Origin: Clostridiales bacterium
GTDB lineage: Bacteria > Bacillota > Clostridia > Christensenellales > UBA1242
Reading direction: 5' to 3'
Assembly (NCBI GenBank): GCA_015069325.1
Contig: SVIV01000004.1
Location: 1-53,784 of the forward strand
DNA: 53,784 nucleotides
Part shown: piece after piece, positions 33,507-42,500 of the stretch
Position numbering within the stretch: the stretch's first letter is position 1
Layout: every line of letters begins with the position of its first letter
Made by a program: the position numbers and the translations under genes
The notes under the pieces: model-generated
Seen by the model: the letters and a program-made list of their open reading frames with translations, nothing else
Databases searched by the model: none
What the model was told of the DNA's origin: nothing

Positions 33507-34294
33507 ACCCTTTTTTTCAAATTTCTTCGCACATATCCCATAAATCCACGATATTTATATGTGCAATCATATATTTTTTTCGAGCCGTTGTGAATATTTT
33601 CGCTCAATAATGTAAATGCCCTTGCACTTTCTCCTGACTGCAATCTTCCCCCAACAGAACAAGTTGAACCTATTTGATCATCTTCTGGGATAACTCCAAG
33701 CAAAGGGATGTTTAATGACTTTACTATAGTTTGAATGTTTAATAAATCGCCATTCAAAAGCATATCTCCACGCATTCTATTTATAATAAGACCTTTACTT
33801 TCAATATTATATTCATCAAGCAATGCCACAACCTTACCTGCATCTTTAATCGACGATAGATGCGGCGTTACCACAATTAACGCTTCATTTGCAGGAAAAA
33901 CAGCCCTGTGAAAGCCTGCATCAACTCCCGCAGGACAATCTATTAAAATATAATCAAAACTGCTTTCAAACATTGTAAGCACATTTTTTATATGCTCTCC
34001 TAAAATATTGATGTTATTATACGAATGGGCAGACGGAAGAAAGTATAGCGAAGAAATCTTTTTGTCTTGCACTAGGGCTTGTTTTGCTCGGCATTTACCC
34101 ATAATTACATCAGTTATATCAAAGACCACTTGATCTTCAATTCCCATCACAACATCAAGATTATTTAAACCTATATCAACATCAATAACAACCACTCTAA
34201 ACCCTAATTTTGCCAGATTAATGCCTAAGTTTGCACAAACTGTTGTTTTCCCCACGCCGCCTTTACCACTTGTTAAAACGATTTTCCTTGCCAT
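33503..34294 (-). CDS. minD: Septum site-determining ATPase MinD
   Basis: This 263-aa ParA/MinD-family ATPase cycles between cytosol and membrane. A deviant Walker A TSGKGGVGKTT lies at about 7-17, Walker B-like VVIDVDIGLNNLDVVMG follows, and VTPHLSSIKDA lies at about 150-160. The C-terminal GFMGYVRRNLKKRV is an amphipathic membrane-targeting helix like that of MinD. The frame can open at a TTG (34321), but the ATG at 34292-34294 is preceded by AAAGGAG and gives the expected N-terminus MARKIVLTSGKGG. minC is missing. It lies downstream of an MreB-like gene, across a terminator-like hairpin. Confidence 0.92.
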   Translation of the reverse strand: MARKIVLTSGKGGVGKTTVCANLGINLAKLGFRVVVIDVDIGLNNLDVVMGIEDQVVFDITDVIMGKCRAKQALVQDKKISSLYFLPSAHSYNNINILGEHIKNVLTMFESSFDYILIDCPAGVDAGFHRAVFPANEALIVVTPHLSSIKDAGKVVALLDEYNIESKGLIINRMRGDMLLNGDLLNIQTIVKSLNIPLLGVIPEDDQIGSTCSVGGRLQSGESARAFTLLSENIHNGSKKIYDCTYKYRGFMGYVRRNLKKRV

Positions 34295-34339
34295 AGAAAC
34301 TCCTTTAAACAATTCTAACAAATTGCATTTAAAAACAAA

Positions 34340-34367
34340 AAAGGAAGAAATGTCGATTTCTTCCTTT
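34340..34367 (-). terminator. Terminator between mreB-like gene and minD
   Basis: Perfect 12-bp stem AAAGGAAGAAAT/ATTTCTTCCTTT with a 4-nt loop, followed on the minus strand by TTTTTTGTTTTT. Confidence 0.8.
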
Positions 34368-34387
34368 AATTGTCTTATATGGTCTAA

Positions 34388-35389
34388 TTAAGTGTTCTCC
34401 AAAATCTTCTTTAAAAGTTTTTCATCGCTTAAAAGTTTTCCTGCTCCCAAAATTGAAACATTTTCTGCATCTTCCACAATTTTGAATGGATATTTAAAGT
34501 TTTTCTTTAAATAATATTCCAATCCAAACACATTGCTCATTCCGCCTGTAAAGTGCACTCCGGAAATTATTATATCACGGGCAATTTCTGGTGGAAGTGA
34601 TGATATTGTAACGTCTAAACATCGCACGATTTCTTCAAAGAATGGCTCTAAAACCTTTGCTAAATCTTTCGCACTTATGATATAAGATCGTGGCATTTTT
34701 GTTTCAACGTCAACCCCTGTTACTTCCATATTCAACGTATCGTTTGGATAAAGGCTTCCTACTTCGATTTTTAATTGTTCTCCGCTAGCGACACCTATAA
34801 TAATACCTTCATTATAAGCAATTGTATTGGCTATTGCCACATCTACTGCCTTGCCGCCAAGTCCAACAGTTGCACCTTTTACAATGTTATTTAAGTTGAC
34901 TACCGCAATATCTGTATTAGCACCACCAATATTTACAACCAAATTTGTTTTTGTAGAGCTAATGTTTTTACCCGCTCCATAAAGCGAACACAATACTGTT
35001 GGAACAAGTTCTACATCTCTAAAGCCTATCTCGTGCATAAGGTTTAAAAAGTTTTCTCTTTCATTTTCGCCTATTCCACAATTCACAAGAACGATAACGC
35101 TATCAACCTTCTTTTTGAAATCCACCTTATCAAAGAAGTATATAAGCAACTGTTTTAGATATTCATAATTAATTATTTTCCCATTTGAAATAGGACTAAA
35201 GATTTCGGTGCTATCATTTGTTTTCCCAATCATATCCTTTGCTTTTTGTCCCATTGCAATAATTTGATATCCATCTGCAGTTGCTTCTGCGCTGACTAAA
35301 GTTGGCTCGCATAGAACAAACCCTTCATCTTTGACATATATTTTTGTATAACACCCGCCTATTTCAATGGCATATTTAAATTTATTCAT
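34388..35389 (-). CDS. Divergent MreB-like actin homologue
   Basis: This 333-aa protein follows MreB along its length: YVKDEGFVLCEPTLVSA (about 15-31), DMIGKTND, NIGGANTDIAVVNLNNIVKG (about 150-170), the VGLGGKAVDVAI helix, KIEVGSLYP and FTGGMS near the C-terminus. The ATP-binding loops are altered compared with MreB (DLGT becomes EIGG, DIGGGT becomes NIGGAN, LTGGGA becomes FTGGMS), so it may bind nucleotide differently. MreB organises cell-wall synthesis. The ATG at 35387-35389 has AAGGAG ahead and replaces an upstream TTG (35407). No mreC/mreD is nearby. Confidence 0.8.
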   Translation of the reverse strand: MNKFKYAIEIGGCYTKIYVKDEGFVLCEPTLVSAEATADGYQIIAMGQKAKDMIGKTNDSTEIFSPISNGKIINYEYLKQLLIYFFDKVDFKKKVDSVIVLVNCGIGENERENFLNLMHEIGFRDVELVPTVLCSLYGAGKNISSTKTNLVVNIGGANTDIAVVNLNNIVKGATVGLGGKAVDVAIANTIAYNEGIIIGVASGEQLKIEVGSLYPNDTLNMEVTGVDVETKMPRSYIISAKDLAKVLEPFFEEIVRCLDVTISSLPPEIARDIIISGVHFTGGMSNVFGLEYYLKKNFKYPFKIVEDAENVSILGAGKLLSDEKLLKKILENT

Positions 35390-35430
35390 TTGTTTTTCTC
35401 CTTGCAAAATTTAAAGCAAGACGATGTGAG

Positions 35431-36723
35431 TTATAATAAAATTTGTGCTGTTTTTGACATACCAAAACTGCCTGTATAATAAACTGTAATAGTTTCCCCA
35501 TTATTTACACTTAGTAGGAAATAAATGAAATCATTTCTATCTTTTATTTTCCACACATTACCATAAGCATCTTTGCAAGACGTTATTGTGCCTAAAATTG
35601 ATTTAAATGGCGATGAAGTTGATGTTTTTAATATTAAATACCCTTCTTCACTATGTTTAAATTGATTAGAATAACTTGATGCAGAATAAAACTCTCCATT
35701 AAGATAATAGCTAACAACACCATTCTTTAAAGTAGTCACAGTGCTTGATACACTTGCTTCATATGCATCAATTCCATAGACACCGCAATTTGCAAGAGTA
35801 TAAATAGTGTTTGTTTCGCCTACTTCGTTATTTTCAATAAGCCTATCTAAAATTTTCATAACAGGATAAATTGCAACCATTCCGTTCATTTGATTTCCTG
35901 CTGTTACACTTTCGCTTGTTCCTAACGTTGTAAGCCCGATTAAATAACCATTTTCATCAAAACAACCACCACCTGAGTTTCCTGAAGTTATTCCTACCGC
36001 AATATCAACAACATCTTCATACATATTTGACATTACCATTGAGTTTCCCACAACTTCTGCCGTATACATAGTAAGTACATCATTTGTCGCAATATTTCCT
36101 AAAGTGAGACGATTTAAATAATCTTTTTCATCAAGTGGACAGCCAATTGCAAATACCGGTTGATAGTCAAACCTGTCTTTTTCTTCACAGTCGATGATGA
36201 TATCCTTCATTGAAATGTAATTTAAATTATATGCATCACAGTAAAGCACAGCAACATCTAAATTCTCATTAGCCCAAAGTAGAGTGCAAGGGTATGAGTT
36301 TTCAGCTTCAGTGATTATTTCAATAGACGTATTTGTATAATCATTGCTGTCTGCCATATCTACAACGTGATGATTTGTAACGATATAGCTTCCCTTATTT
36401 GCTACTAGTGAACTGCTTCCCATTTTTATGTTTGTTGCATAACCTTTCGATGCTACACAAACCCCACTTCCTAAAGATGAGTAAATCGTGCCTGATGCAC
36501 TTTCCTGCCCATACACCTTCACTGCAACAGTTGCATCACCATCTCGATATAGTTTAGCGATATCATAAATATCCATATCTGATGTAACTTGATCTGTAAG
36601 GCAATTTGTTTGTGAATAAGTCCTAAGTGAAGAAAAAAGGCGTGGGCCAAAGTAGTTTATCCCCATAGCAATCAGCACAACAGCTACTAATGTTGATACA
36701 ACAGCGCTCCACGTCCTTTTCAT
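35431..36723 (-). CDS. Membrane-anchored trypsin-like serine protease
   Basis: This 430-aa protein has an N-terminal anchor (about 6-27, STLVAVVLIAMGINYFG) and an outside trypsin-like domain with the catalytic triad: His in NHHVV (about 118), Asp in ENLDVAVLYC (about 155) and Ser in TSGNSGGGC (about 252). It has no PDZ domain, unlike HtrA/DegP. The region after the protease (about 320-430) is a beta-rich module. It is probably an envelope protease of the HtrA type. It lies 13 bp downstream of the Ppx-like gene and 42 bp before the MreB-like gene, so it probably belongs to the same operon. Confidence 0.88.
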   Translation of the reverse strand: MKRTWSAVVSTLVAVVLIAMGINYFGPRLFSSLRTYSQTNCLTDQVTSDMDIYDIAKLYRDGDATVAVKVYGQESASGTIYSSLGSGVCVASKGYATNIKMGSSSLVANKGSYIVTNHHVVDMADSNDYTNTSIEIITEAENSYPCTLLWANENLDVAVLYCDAYNLNYISMKDIIIDCEEKDRFDYQPVFAIGCPLDEKDYLNRLTLGNIATNDVLTMYTAEVVGNSMVMSNMYEDVVDIAVGITSGNSGGGCFDENGYLIGLTTLGTSESVTAGNQMNGMVAIYPVMKILDRLIENNEVGETNTIYTLANCGVYGIDAYEASVSSTVTTLKNGVVSYYLNGEFYSASSYSNQFKHSEEGYLILKTSTSSPFKSILGTITSCKDAYGNVWKIKDRNDFIYFLLSVNNGETITVYYTGSFGMSKTAQILL

Positions 36724-36735
36724 TTTTTCTCCTTT

Positions 36736-38223
36736 TTAAATAATTTGCAAACTCTTTTTGTATACTTTTCTGTAATCTTGAGCAACTTTCATTCCTTCAA
36801 GAATTTCATAGCTTGCATCACCTTCAACCACTGTTTTCATAATGATTGATTCTCCCAATATATCGCATACGATATCTTGAACAATTGGTTTATGCGAAGC
36901 ATTAAGTGCCACTGCAAGTTTTACAATTACACCTAATTTACGCACTGCATCTAAATCTTCTTCAGTAAGTATATCTTTATATTTTATCCATTCATTCAAA
37001 GAAAATTCATCTAAATCTTGACAAGTGCAAATAAATCCTGCAAGTAACAATTCTCTATGACTTACTCCATTGATACCTGAATATAAAATTTTATTAAAAC
37101 CGTGCTTAATATAATCTTCTGAATTGATTGATTTTCCGCTATCAAACATAAAAGATGCAATTCTAAGCGGTTTGACATAATATCTTGGCAATTTGTGCAT
37201 AACTTTAAGTTGCTTAAATAAAATGATTGCCATATTATAAACTAAATCATTTACTGAAAACTCTGTTTTATTAAACTCATAATAATTTTCTAGAGAATTT
37301 GTAAGTAAATCAGAAAATCTTTCTTGACAATTAAGCACTACATTTTGGAAAAATACACCATTTCTGATGTTTGCATCTGTAATGCATACTTCTTGCGCAT
37401 TTAAAGCTTCATATATTGCTTTAATAGCCACAAGACCGCCTGCTATTTTATCAGCATCGTCATAACTTACACCCTTGATTTTGCGGATTTTATCAAGTTC
37501 CAACCCCTTAATGAAGTTGTAAGTCGCATCAAGTCCTTCTTTTGTTACTACATAGTTGTTGTCGATATCTAAAGGATATCTTGCAATCTTTTTATGAATT
37601 TTTCCAAGTGAAAGGAATGCATTTCCCGCACCAACATAGTTGATTTCGTCTTCGCTATCCCCAACAATATCCTTGAAATTAATCTTCTTCTTAATATTTT
37701 TAAGTGAAGCGTCTAAATCCCCTTGTTCGTCCACCGAATTATAGCTACCAAAAGGAAGCACCACACTTGAAAGGATTGCCCTTCTATTATATTTCACAAC
37801 ATAAGAGTTGTAGTTGCCTACATATATAAACACACCTTTTGGACTGTCAATTGAATTTACAACCGAATTAAATAAATATTTAATTTGATCTTCATCATTC
37901 ATAATGATAAGATTTATTGCAGTATTATTATAAATCTCGTCAATAAATCCACGATAATTTCTTGCTTTAACGAGAATGTTTGATGAAACTGCGATGATTT
38001 TGCTCACCCCATACGCTTCAATCATTTTTCTGTAAACTTTAAGTATGTTTAATATGTCGTTTTTAGTTTGTGGACTTAAAAGTTCGGCAACTTCAATCTC
38101 TTTGCCCAAAGCAAAAGGCTGAGATTGAGTAAGCACAATACTATTCTTTGCCCCTTCTACTTTATATATTGTAAGTTTTAATGCATTTTCATTAAGTTCT
38201 ATAATCGCTATTTTTTCCACCAT
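36736..38223 (-). CDS. Ppx/GppA-like protein with eroded catalytic and HD motifs
   Basis: This 495-aa cytosolic protein has the two-domain layout of Ppx/GppA exopolyphosphatases plus a C-terminal HD-like domain (about 325-440). The catalytic loops differ: the first (IDIGSNS in enzymes) reads IELNENA, the catalytic-Glu loop is IIMNDEDQ, and the second phosphate loop (DIGGGS) reads YVGNYNS. The HD region reads LRIASFMFDSGKSI where enzymes have a His before Asp. It may therefore bind rather than cleave (p)ppGpp or polyphosphate, but that is inference. It follows the ferredoxin gene by 8 bp. Confidence 0.7.
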   Translation of the reverse strand: MVEKIAIIELNENALKLTIYKVEGAKNSIVLTQSQPFALGKEIEVAELLSPQTKNDILNILKVYRKMIEAYGVSKIIAVSSNILVKARNYRGFIDEIYNNTAINLIIMNDEDQIKYLFNSVVNSIDSPKGVFIYVGNYNSYVVKYNRRAILSSVVLPFGSYNSVDEQGDLDASLKNIKKKINFKDIVGDSEDEINYVGAGNAFLSLGKIHKKIARYPLDIDNNYVVTKEGLDATYNFIKGLELDKIRKIKGVSYDDADKIAGGLVAIKAIYEALNAQEVCITDANIRNGVFFQNVVLNCQERFSDLLTNSLENYYEFNKTEFSVNDLVYNMAIILFKQLKVMHKLPRYYVKPLRIASFMFDSGKSINSEDYIKHGFNKILYSGINGVSHRELLLAGFICTCQDLDEFSLNEWIKYKDILTEEDLDAVRKLGVIVKLAVALNASHKPIVQDIVCDILGESIIMKTVVEGDASYEILEGMKVAQDYRKVYKKSLQII

Positions 38224-38231
38224 ACACCTAC

Positions 38232-38444
38232 TTATCTGTTAATTTTAATTGCTTCAACTGGACAACTCGCTTGACAAGCCCCGCATCTGATACATTTTTC
38301 GTTGTCAATTTGTGCTTTGCCATTATCGTCAAACACAATTGCTTCAACTGGACATATAGCCACACAAGTGCCACAACCTATACAGCATTTTTTATCAACT
38401 GGCCCTTGTAAATTATTTTCTTGCAATTTCTTGTTTTCAGCCAT
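38232..38444 (-). CDS. 2[4Fe-4S] ferredoxin
   Basis: This 70-aa cytosolic electron carrier has two classical clusters, CIGCGTCVAICP (about 22-33) and CIRCGACQASCP (about 50-61). The N-terminal about 15 residues are extra. GGAGG precedes the ATG, and a promoter lies at 38464-38492. It heads the operon containing the Ppx-like and protease genes, which is an odd partner set. Ferredoxins of this kind serve anaerobic metabolism. Confidence 0.93.
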   Translation of the reverse strand: MAENKKLQENNLQGPVDKKCCIGCGTCVAICPVEAIVFDDNGKAQIDNEKCIRCGACQASCPVEAIKINR

Positions 38445-38463
38445 AAATTCCTCCGTTAGCGAT

Positions 38464-38492
38464 ATTTTAGCATATTTTTCAAAAAATGTAAA
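38464..38492 (-). promoter_or_regulatory. Promoter of the ferredoxin operon
   Basis: TTTACA (38487-38492), 17-bp spacer and extended -10 TGCTAAAAT (TAAAAT 38464-38469) on the minus strand. Confidence 0.6.
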
Positions 38493-38511
38493 CTGTATTT
38501 AATAATATAAT

Positions 38512-38883
38512 TTAATTTTTTATAATTTTAACTATTTGAAAAAACGATAAAACGCATAAGAACGCACCAAAGATTCGTCTTAAAACGCCTGCTTCTACAT
38601 AATGCACAATAAATGCTCCTAAAAGCGAAAAAATCACTCCAAAAATCATTACAATAAGCGTCCCTTTTACTTTTACAAAACCATTTTTGAAATGAATTAT
38701 CAAACTCACAATTGCCATCGCTAAAAAGGACAATAAATTTATCCCTTGGGCAAGTTTTTGCTTGGTATTCAAAAAAATAGAAAGTAGCGGAATCAAAAGC
38801 GTTCCGCCACCCATACCAAGTCCACCAAAAACACCAGAAATCAAACCAAAAACTACGTTTAAAATGATTGTTAATATACTCAT
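38512..38883 (-). CDS. Half-size TauE/SafE-like membrane protein (second of pair)
   Basis: This 123-aa protein has three or four membrane spans and the glycine-rich SGVFGGLGMGGGTLLIPLL (about 16-34) that begins each half of TauE/SafE (DUF81) anion permeases. Full family members are about 250 aa with two such halves. Here each half is a separate gene, joined by a 4-bp ATGA overlap, so they probably form a heterodimer. The transported anion cannot be read from sequence. Confidence 0.8.
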   Translation of the reverse strand: MSILTIILNVVFGLISGVFGGLGMGGGTLLIPLLSIFLNTKQKLAQGINLLSFLAMAIVSLIIHFKNGFVKVKGTLIVMIFGVIFSLLGAFIVHYVEAGVLRRIFGAFLCVLSFFQIVKIIKN

Positions 38884-39356
38884 ATTATCAGTTTTATCCC
38901 CCCTGCAAACATTATAATTGCAAATATAATTCTTACTGTTTTAGGTGGCAACCACTTTAATGCAAATGAACCTACAATTCCACCAACAAAAACACCCAAT
39001 CCAACAGTTAGGACGGGATAAAATTCAATATAACCATTAAGTAAATAAATCGTTGCAGAAATAAGACTTAACGGAAAAATCACCATAATAGCCGTGGCGT
39101 GCGACTCTTTTGTATTTAAACGTAATATTTTTTGCAATAAAGGGACACAAACCATACCCCCACCGCCACCAAAAAATCCGTTTAAAAAACCAACTAAACT
39201 CCCAGCTAAAGCAAGTATCGTTTTTGCTTTTCTTGAAATGTGTTCATCTTTATTAGATACAAAAAAATAGGCTTTGCACACATTACTTCCACACAAAACA
39301 CATCGAATGGACGAGTTGGGCATTTTTATTAAAACTTTTGTCTTTTTTTGATTCAA
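38880..39356 (-). CDS. Half-size TauE/SafE-like membrane protein (first of pair), cysteine-bearing N-tail
   Basis: This 158-aa protein has the TauE/SafE half-motif FLNGFFGGGGGMVCVPLL at about 62-79 and three or four membrane spans. The start is uncertain: a TTG at 39354-39356 follows AAAAGGAG, whereas the longest frame begins at a TTG (39404) without a ribosome site. An in-frame ATG lies about 11 codons further in. The cytosolic tail before the first span contains CVLCGSNVC, an unusual Cys cluster that could bind metal. It overlaps its partner gene by 4 bp. Confidence 0.75.
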   Translation of the reverse strand: MNQKKTKVLIKMPNSSIRCVLCGSNVCKAYFFVSNKDEHISRKAKTILALAGSLVGFLNGFFGGGGGMVCVPLLQKILRLNTKESHATAIMVIFPLSLISATIYLLNGYIEFYPVLTVGLGVFVGGIVGSFALKWLPPKTVRIIFAIIMFAGGIKLII

Positions 39357-39441
39357 TTTGACTATTTTTCTCCTTTTTCTTATATCTTCTGCAAAACTAC
39401 TCAAGTTATACTTAGCTTACTATTATGTATTTTGCTGATAA

Positions 39442-39470
39442 AATCTATTTTTTATATAAATATTTGTCAA
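39442..39470 (-). promoter_or_regulatory. Promoter of the TauE/SafE-like pair
   Basis: TTGACA (39465-39470), 17-bp spacer and TAGATT (39442-39447) on the minus strand. It lies back to back with the promoter of the surface-protein gene. Confidence 0.55.
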
Positions 39471-39477
39471 AAAAAGA

Positions 39478-39506
39478 TTGATTGTTTATGAAAAATGTTG
39501 TATAAT
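39478..39506 (+). promoter_or_regulatory. Promoter of the 1,107-aa surface protein
   Basis: TTGATT (39478-39483), 17-bp spacer and TATAAT (39501-39506), followed by AAAGGA before the ATG at 39531. Confidence 0.7.
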
Positions 39507-39530
39507 ATCTAAGTATTAAAAGGACGGATT

Positions 39531-42500
39531 ATGAAGAAAACTAGAAATATTGGAAAATCATACTTAAAATTAGCGTCATTATGCTTACTTCCTTGTGCTC
39601 TTTTTGTGGGCGGTAGTCTAGCAAAAGCATCATCTAATGCTTATGCTGAAGAAAAATCTTATTCTTACAGCACAGGGTGCACAGAAAATGTAAATGTTAC
39701 AAATCCTTCTTTTGCATCAGGTTCATCTCCTTATGCAACAGGACCTTCTCTCTCTGGCTGGAATGCTGTTGTCTCAGGAAGCAAAGCAAAAGGAATGATT
39801 ATTAATGTGGGCGATTATGTTGAATCTGACGACGGCACAATTGAAAGTGCTACTTTTGCGAAATACAAAAGCACATACCTTCTTGACAGCAACCCAATGA
39901 CTAAAGACAAATCTGACACAAGAATTTTGATGATCAACTCTAAATCATCAAACAAGCAACAGAATGTGCAAGAAAAACAAGGATATCAATCAAGCACTCT
40001 TACGCTTAAAGCTAATTCATATTATGTGTTCAGCGTTTCTGCACTCACAATGCTTAATGGAGACAACTTTGCAGAATGTTCTATCTACCTTTCAGGTCTT
40101 GTAGATGAAAATGGCAAGAAGTTTGACCTAGGATATGAAAAAATCTCTCCAACGTCTTGGACAGATTATTATTTCTTTGTAGCCACAGGCAATCAAGATC
40201 AAGAAGTCAGCCTTCAACTTTATTTGGGAAGTAAAACTACAGCAAGTGAAGGTGTGGCATTGTTTGACGGAACAAGCGCTTATCGTTATAGTGAAAATGA
40301 ATTTTTCAACCTTTGTTATGATGTGCACGGATATAATGCAAGTGCAGATGAAAAGCAAATCTCTGACGGTGAAAAAATCTTTATGATTAAAAAGCTTAAA
40401 TCCGAAGTAAACTCTGTTGAAGATATTGCAACATACAACTTTGACTTTGAATCAACAAGTGCATCTCTTGCTGACAACTGGTCTGTTATTGCCCACCCTA
40501 ACGGGACTGCATCTATTATCAATTATGCAGATTTCGAATCGGTAACTAGCCTTCCTAGAATTGGTAATGACCTTTCTTACAACAATAATAAAGCACTTGT
40601 AATGCAAACTACACAAAATGAATACTCATCTTCGTATATTGGGCTTAAATCAAAACAAATTGAAATCAAACCACACGCATCATATAAAGTAAGTTTAAAA
40701 CTTAAAATTGCTGAAATGGAAAGTGGTTCATTCTTCTTAAAACTTACAGAAAATGATTATATTTATGAAGTATATTCATCTTTAATTAGTGAAGATGAAA
40801 ACGACGACAACTACTTAGCGTTATCAAGTGGAAAAACAAGCGGTTATACTTCAAACACAACTGATCAATGGACAAATGATTATCAAACTGTTGACTTTTA
40901 TGTAAAAGGTCATTCACTTTATACTTCTTTCGTGAATGTCGAGTTATGGCTTGGCGATAAGGATACAAGTGCGGTAGGCTGCGTTGTAATTGATGATATT
41001 AATGTTGAAACTATTGCAGATAGCGAATTAAACAGTGCTAATTGTCTTACACTTAACTCAAATACTACTCAAGGAAGCATTGAAAATTCATCTTTTGACA
41101 CAGCAACAAGCACAAGCAATTCACTTGAATATCCTTTAAACGCTACTGGTTGGACTGCGAATAAAGAAAATGACGTAAAATGCGAAAGTGGTGTTGTTTA
41201 TCTTGATAAAAACACATATGCTGGACTTTCTGACAAAAATATTTATGATACTATGTATGAAGGCAAACATGATTGGGCAGGAATCAACCCAGGAAATAGC
41301 GATAAATCAAACTCACCAGCAAATGTTTATATGATGTTTAATAGACAAAACTCATATCAATCACTTCAATCACCTTATTTCACTTTAAGTGGAAATGAAT
41401 ACTACAAAGTTTCTTTTGACTATTATAATCAGTTGTTTTCAACTACAAATCCATCTCAATTTAAGGTAGAACTTGTTGATGACAACGGAATTACACTTTT
41501 CTCTCAAGACAAAATTCAATCTCTTGACGAATGGAAAAATATGGAAATTTACTTCAAAACTAACTCTTCAAAATCACACAAGATCTATGCAAAAATTTAT
41601 TTTGGAGAACAAGGAAATGAAGTTGGCGGAATGCTTTATTTAGACAATTTTGATTTTGCTTCTTCCACTCAAGAAGATTATGCAAATGCACTTTACTCAA
41701 CAGATACTACAGGTTTTTACACAAAACTTGACTCAAACTTAGATGGAACAAAAGTCGTTTCATCAACTGCTTACTCATTTAGTGCAACTTCTCTTGATTC
41801 AAACTATGCAAATAACGAAGTTGCATTCGGCGGAATTGCTAGCGGAACAAATAATGCTTACGATATTACAAACGAAAAAGATAATCTTTTAGTAGTTACA
41901 ACAACCGCCCCTGCAAAAGCAAGTTTAAAATCTAAGTTTAACCTTGATTTTAAAGCAAACACTTACTACAAACTTACATTTGACCTTGCAACAATCTTCA
42001 ATGAAGGTGCAGACAAAGCAAACTCAGACGAACATACTTGCAACTATGGAGCATCAATCTTACTTGATAATTTTGAAGAGATATCTGGACTTATTTCTGA
42101 TGGTTCTCTCAATAGTTATACAATTTATTTCAAAACAAAGGATATCGATTCTACCCCTACACTTCAATTTATTTTAAATTCTGATTGTGACGAAACTACA
42201 GGAACTGCTGTTCTTACCAACTTAGAACTCACTACTTCAGATGAAGATACTTATGTTTACGCACAAACTCAAGCATCTTTCAACAAATCTGTATTTGCTT
42301 CTGAATATGTTGAACAAGAAGTTGAAGATGAAAAGCCTGATGAAGAACTTCCTGAAGACGAACAAGCACCTGTAGAATCAAATCCTACTACCGGCTGGAT
42401 GGTTGCTTCTGGTCTTATTACAGGAATTGCAGTATTAATTGCAATAATCGGTCTTATTTTCAAAAATGTAAAGATTAAAAAGATTGAAAAAGTTAAATCT

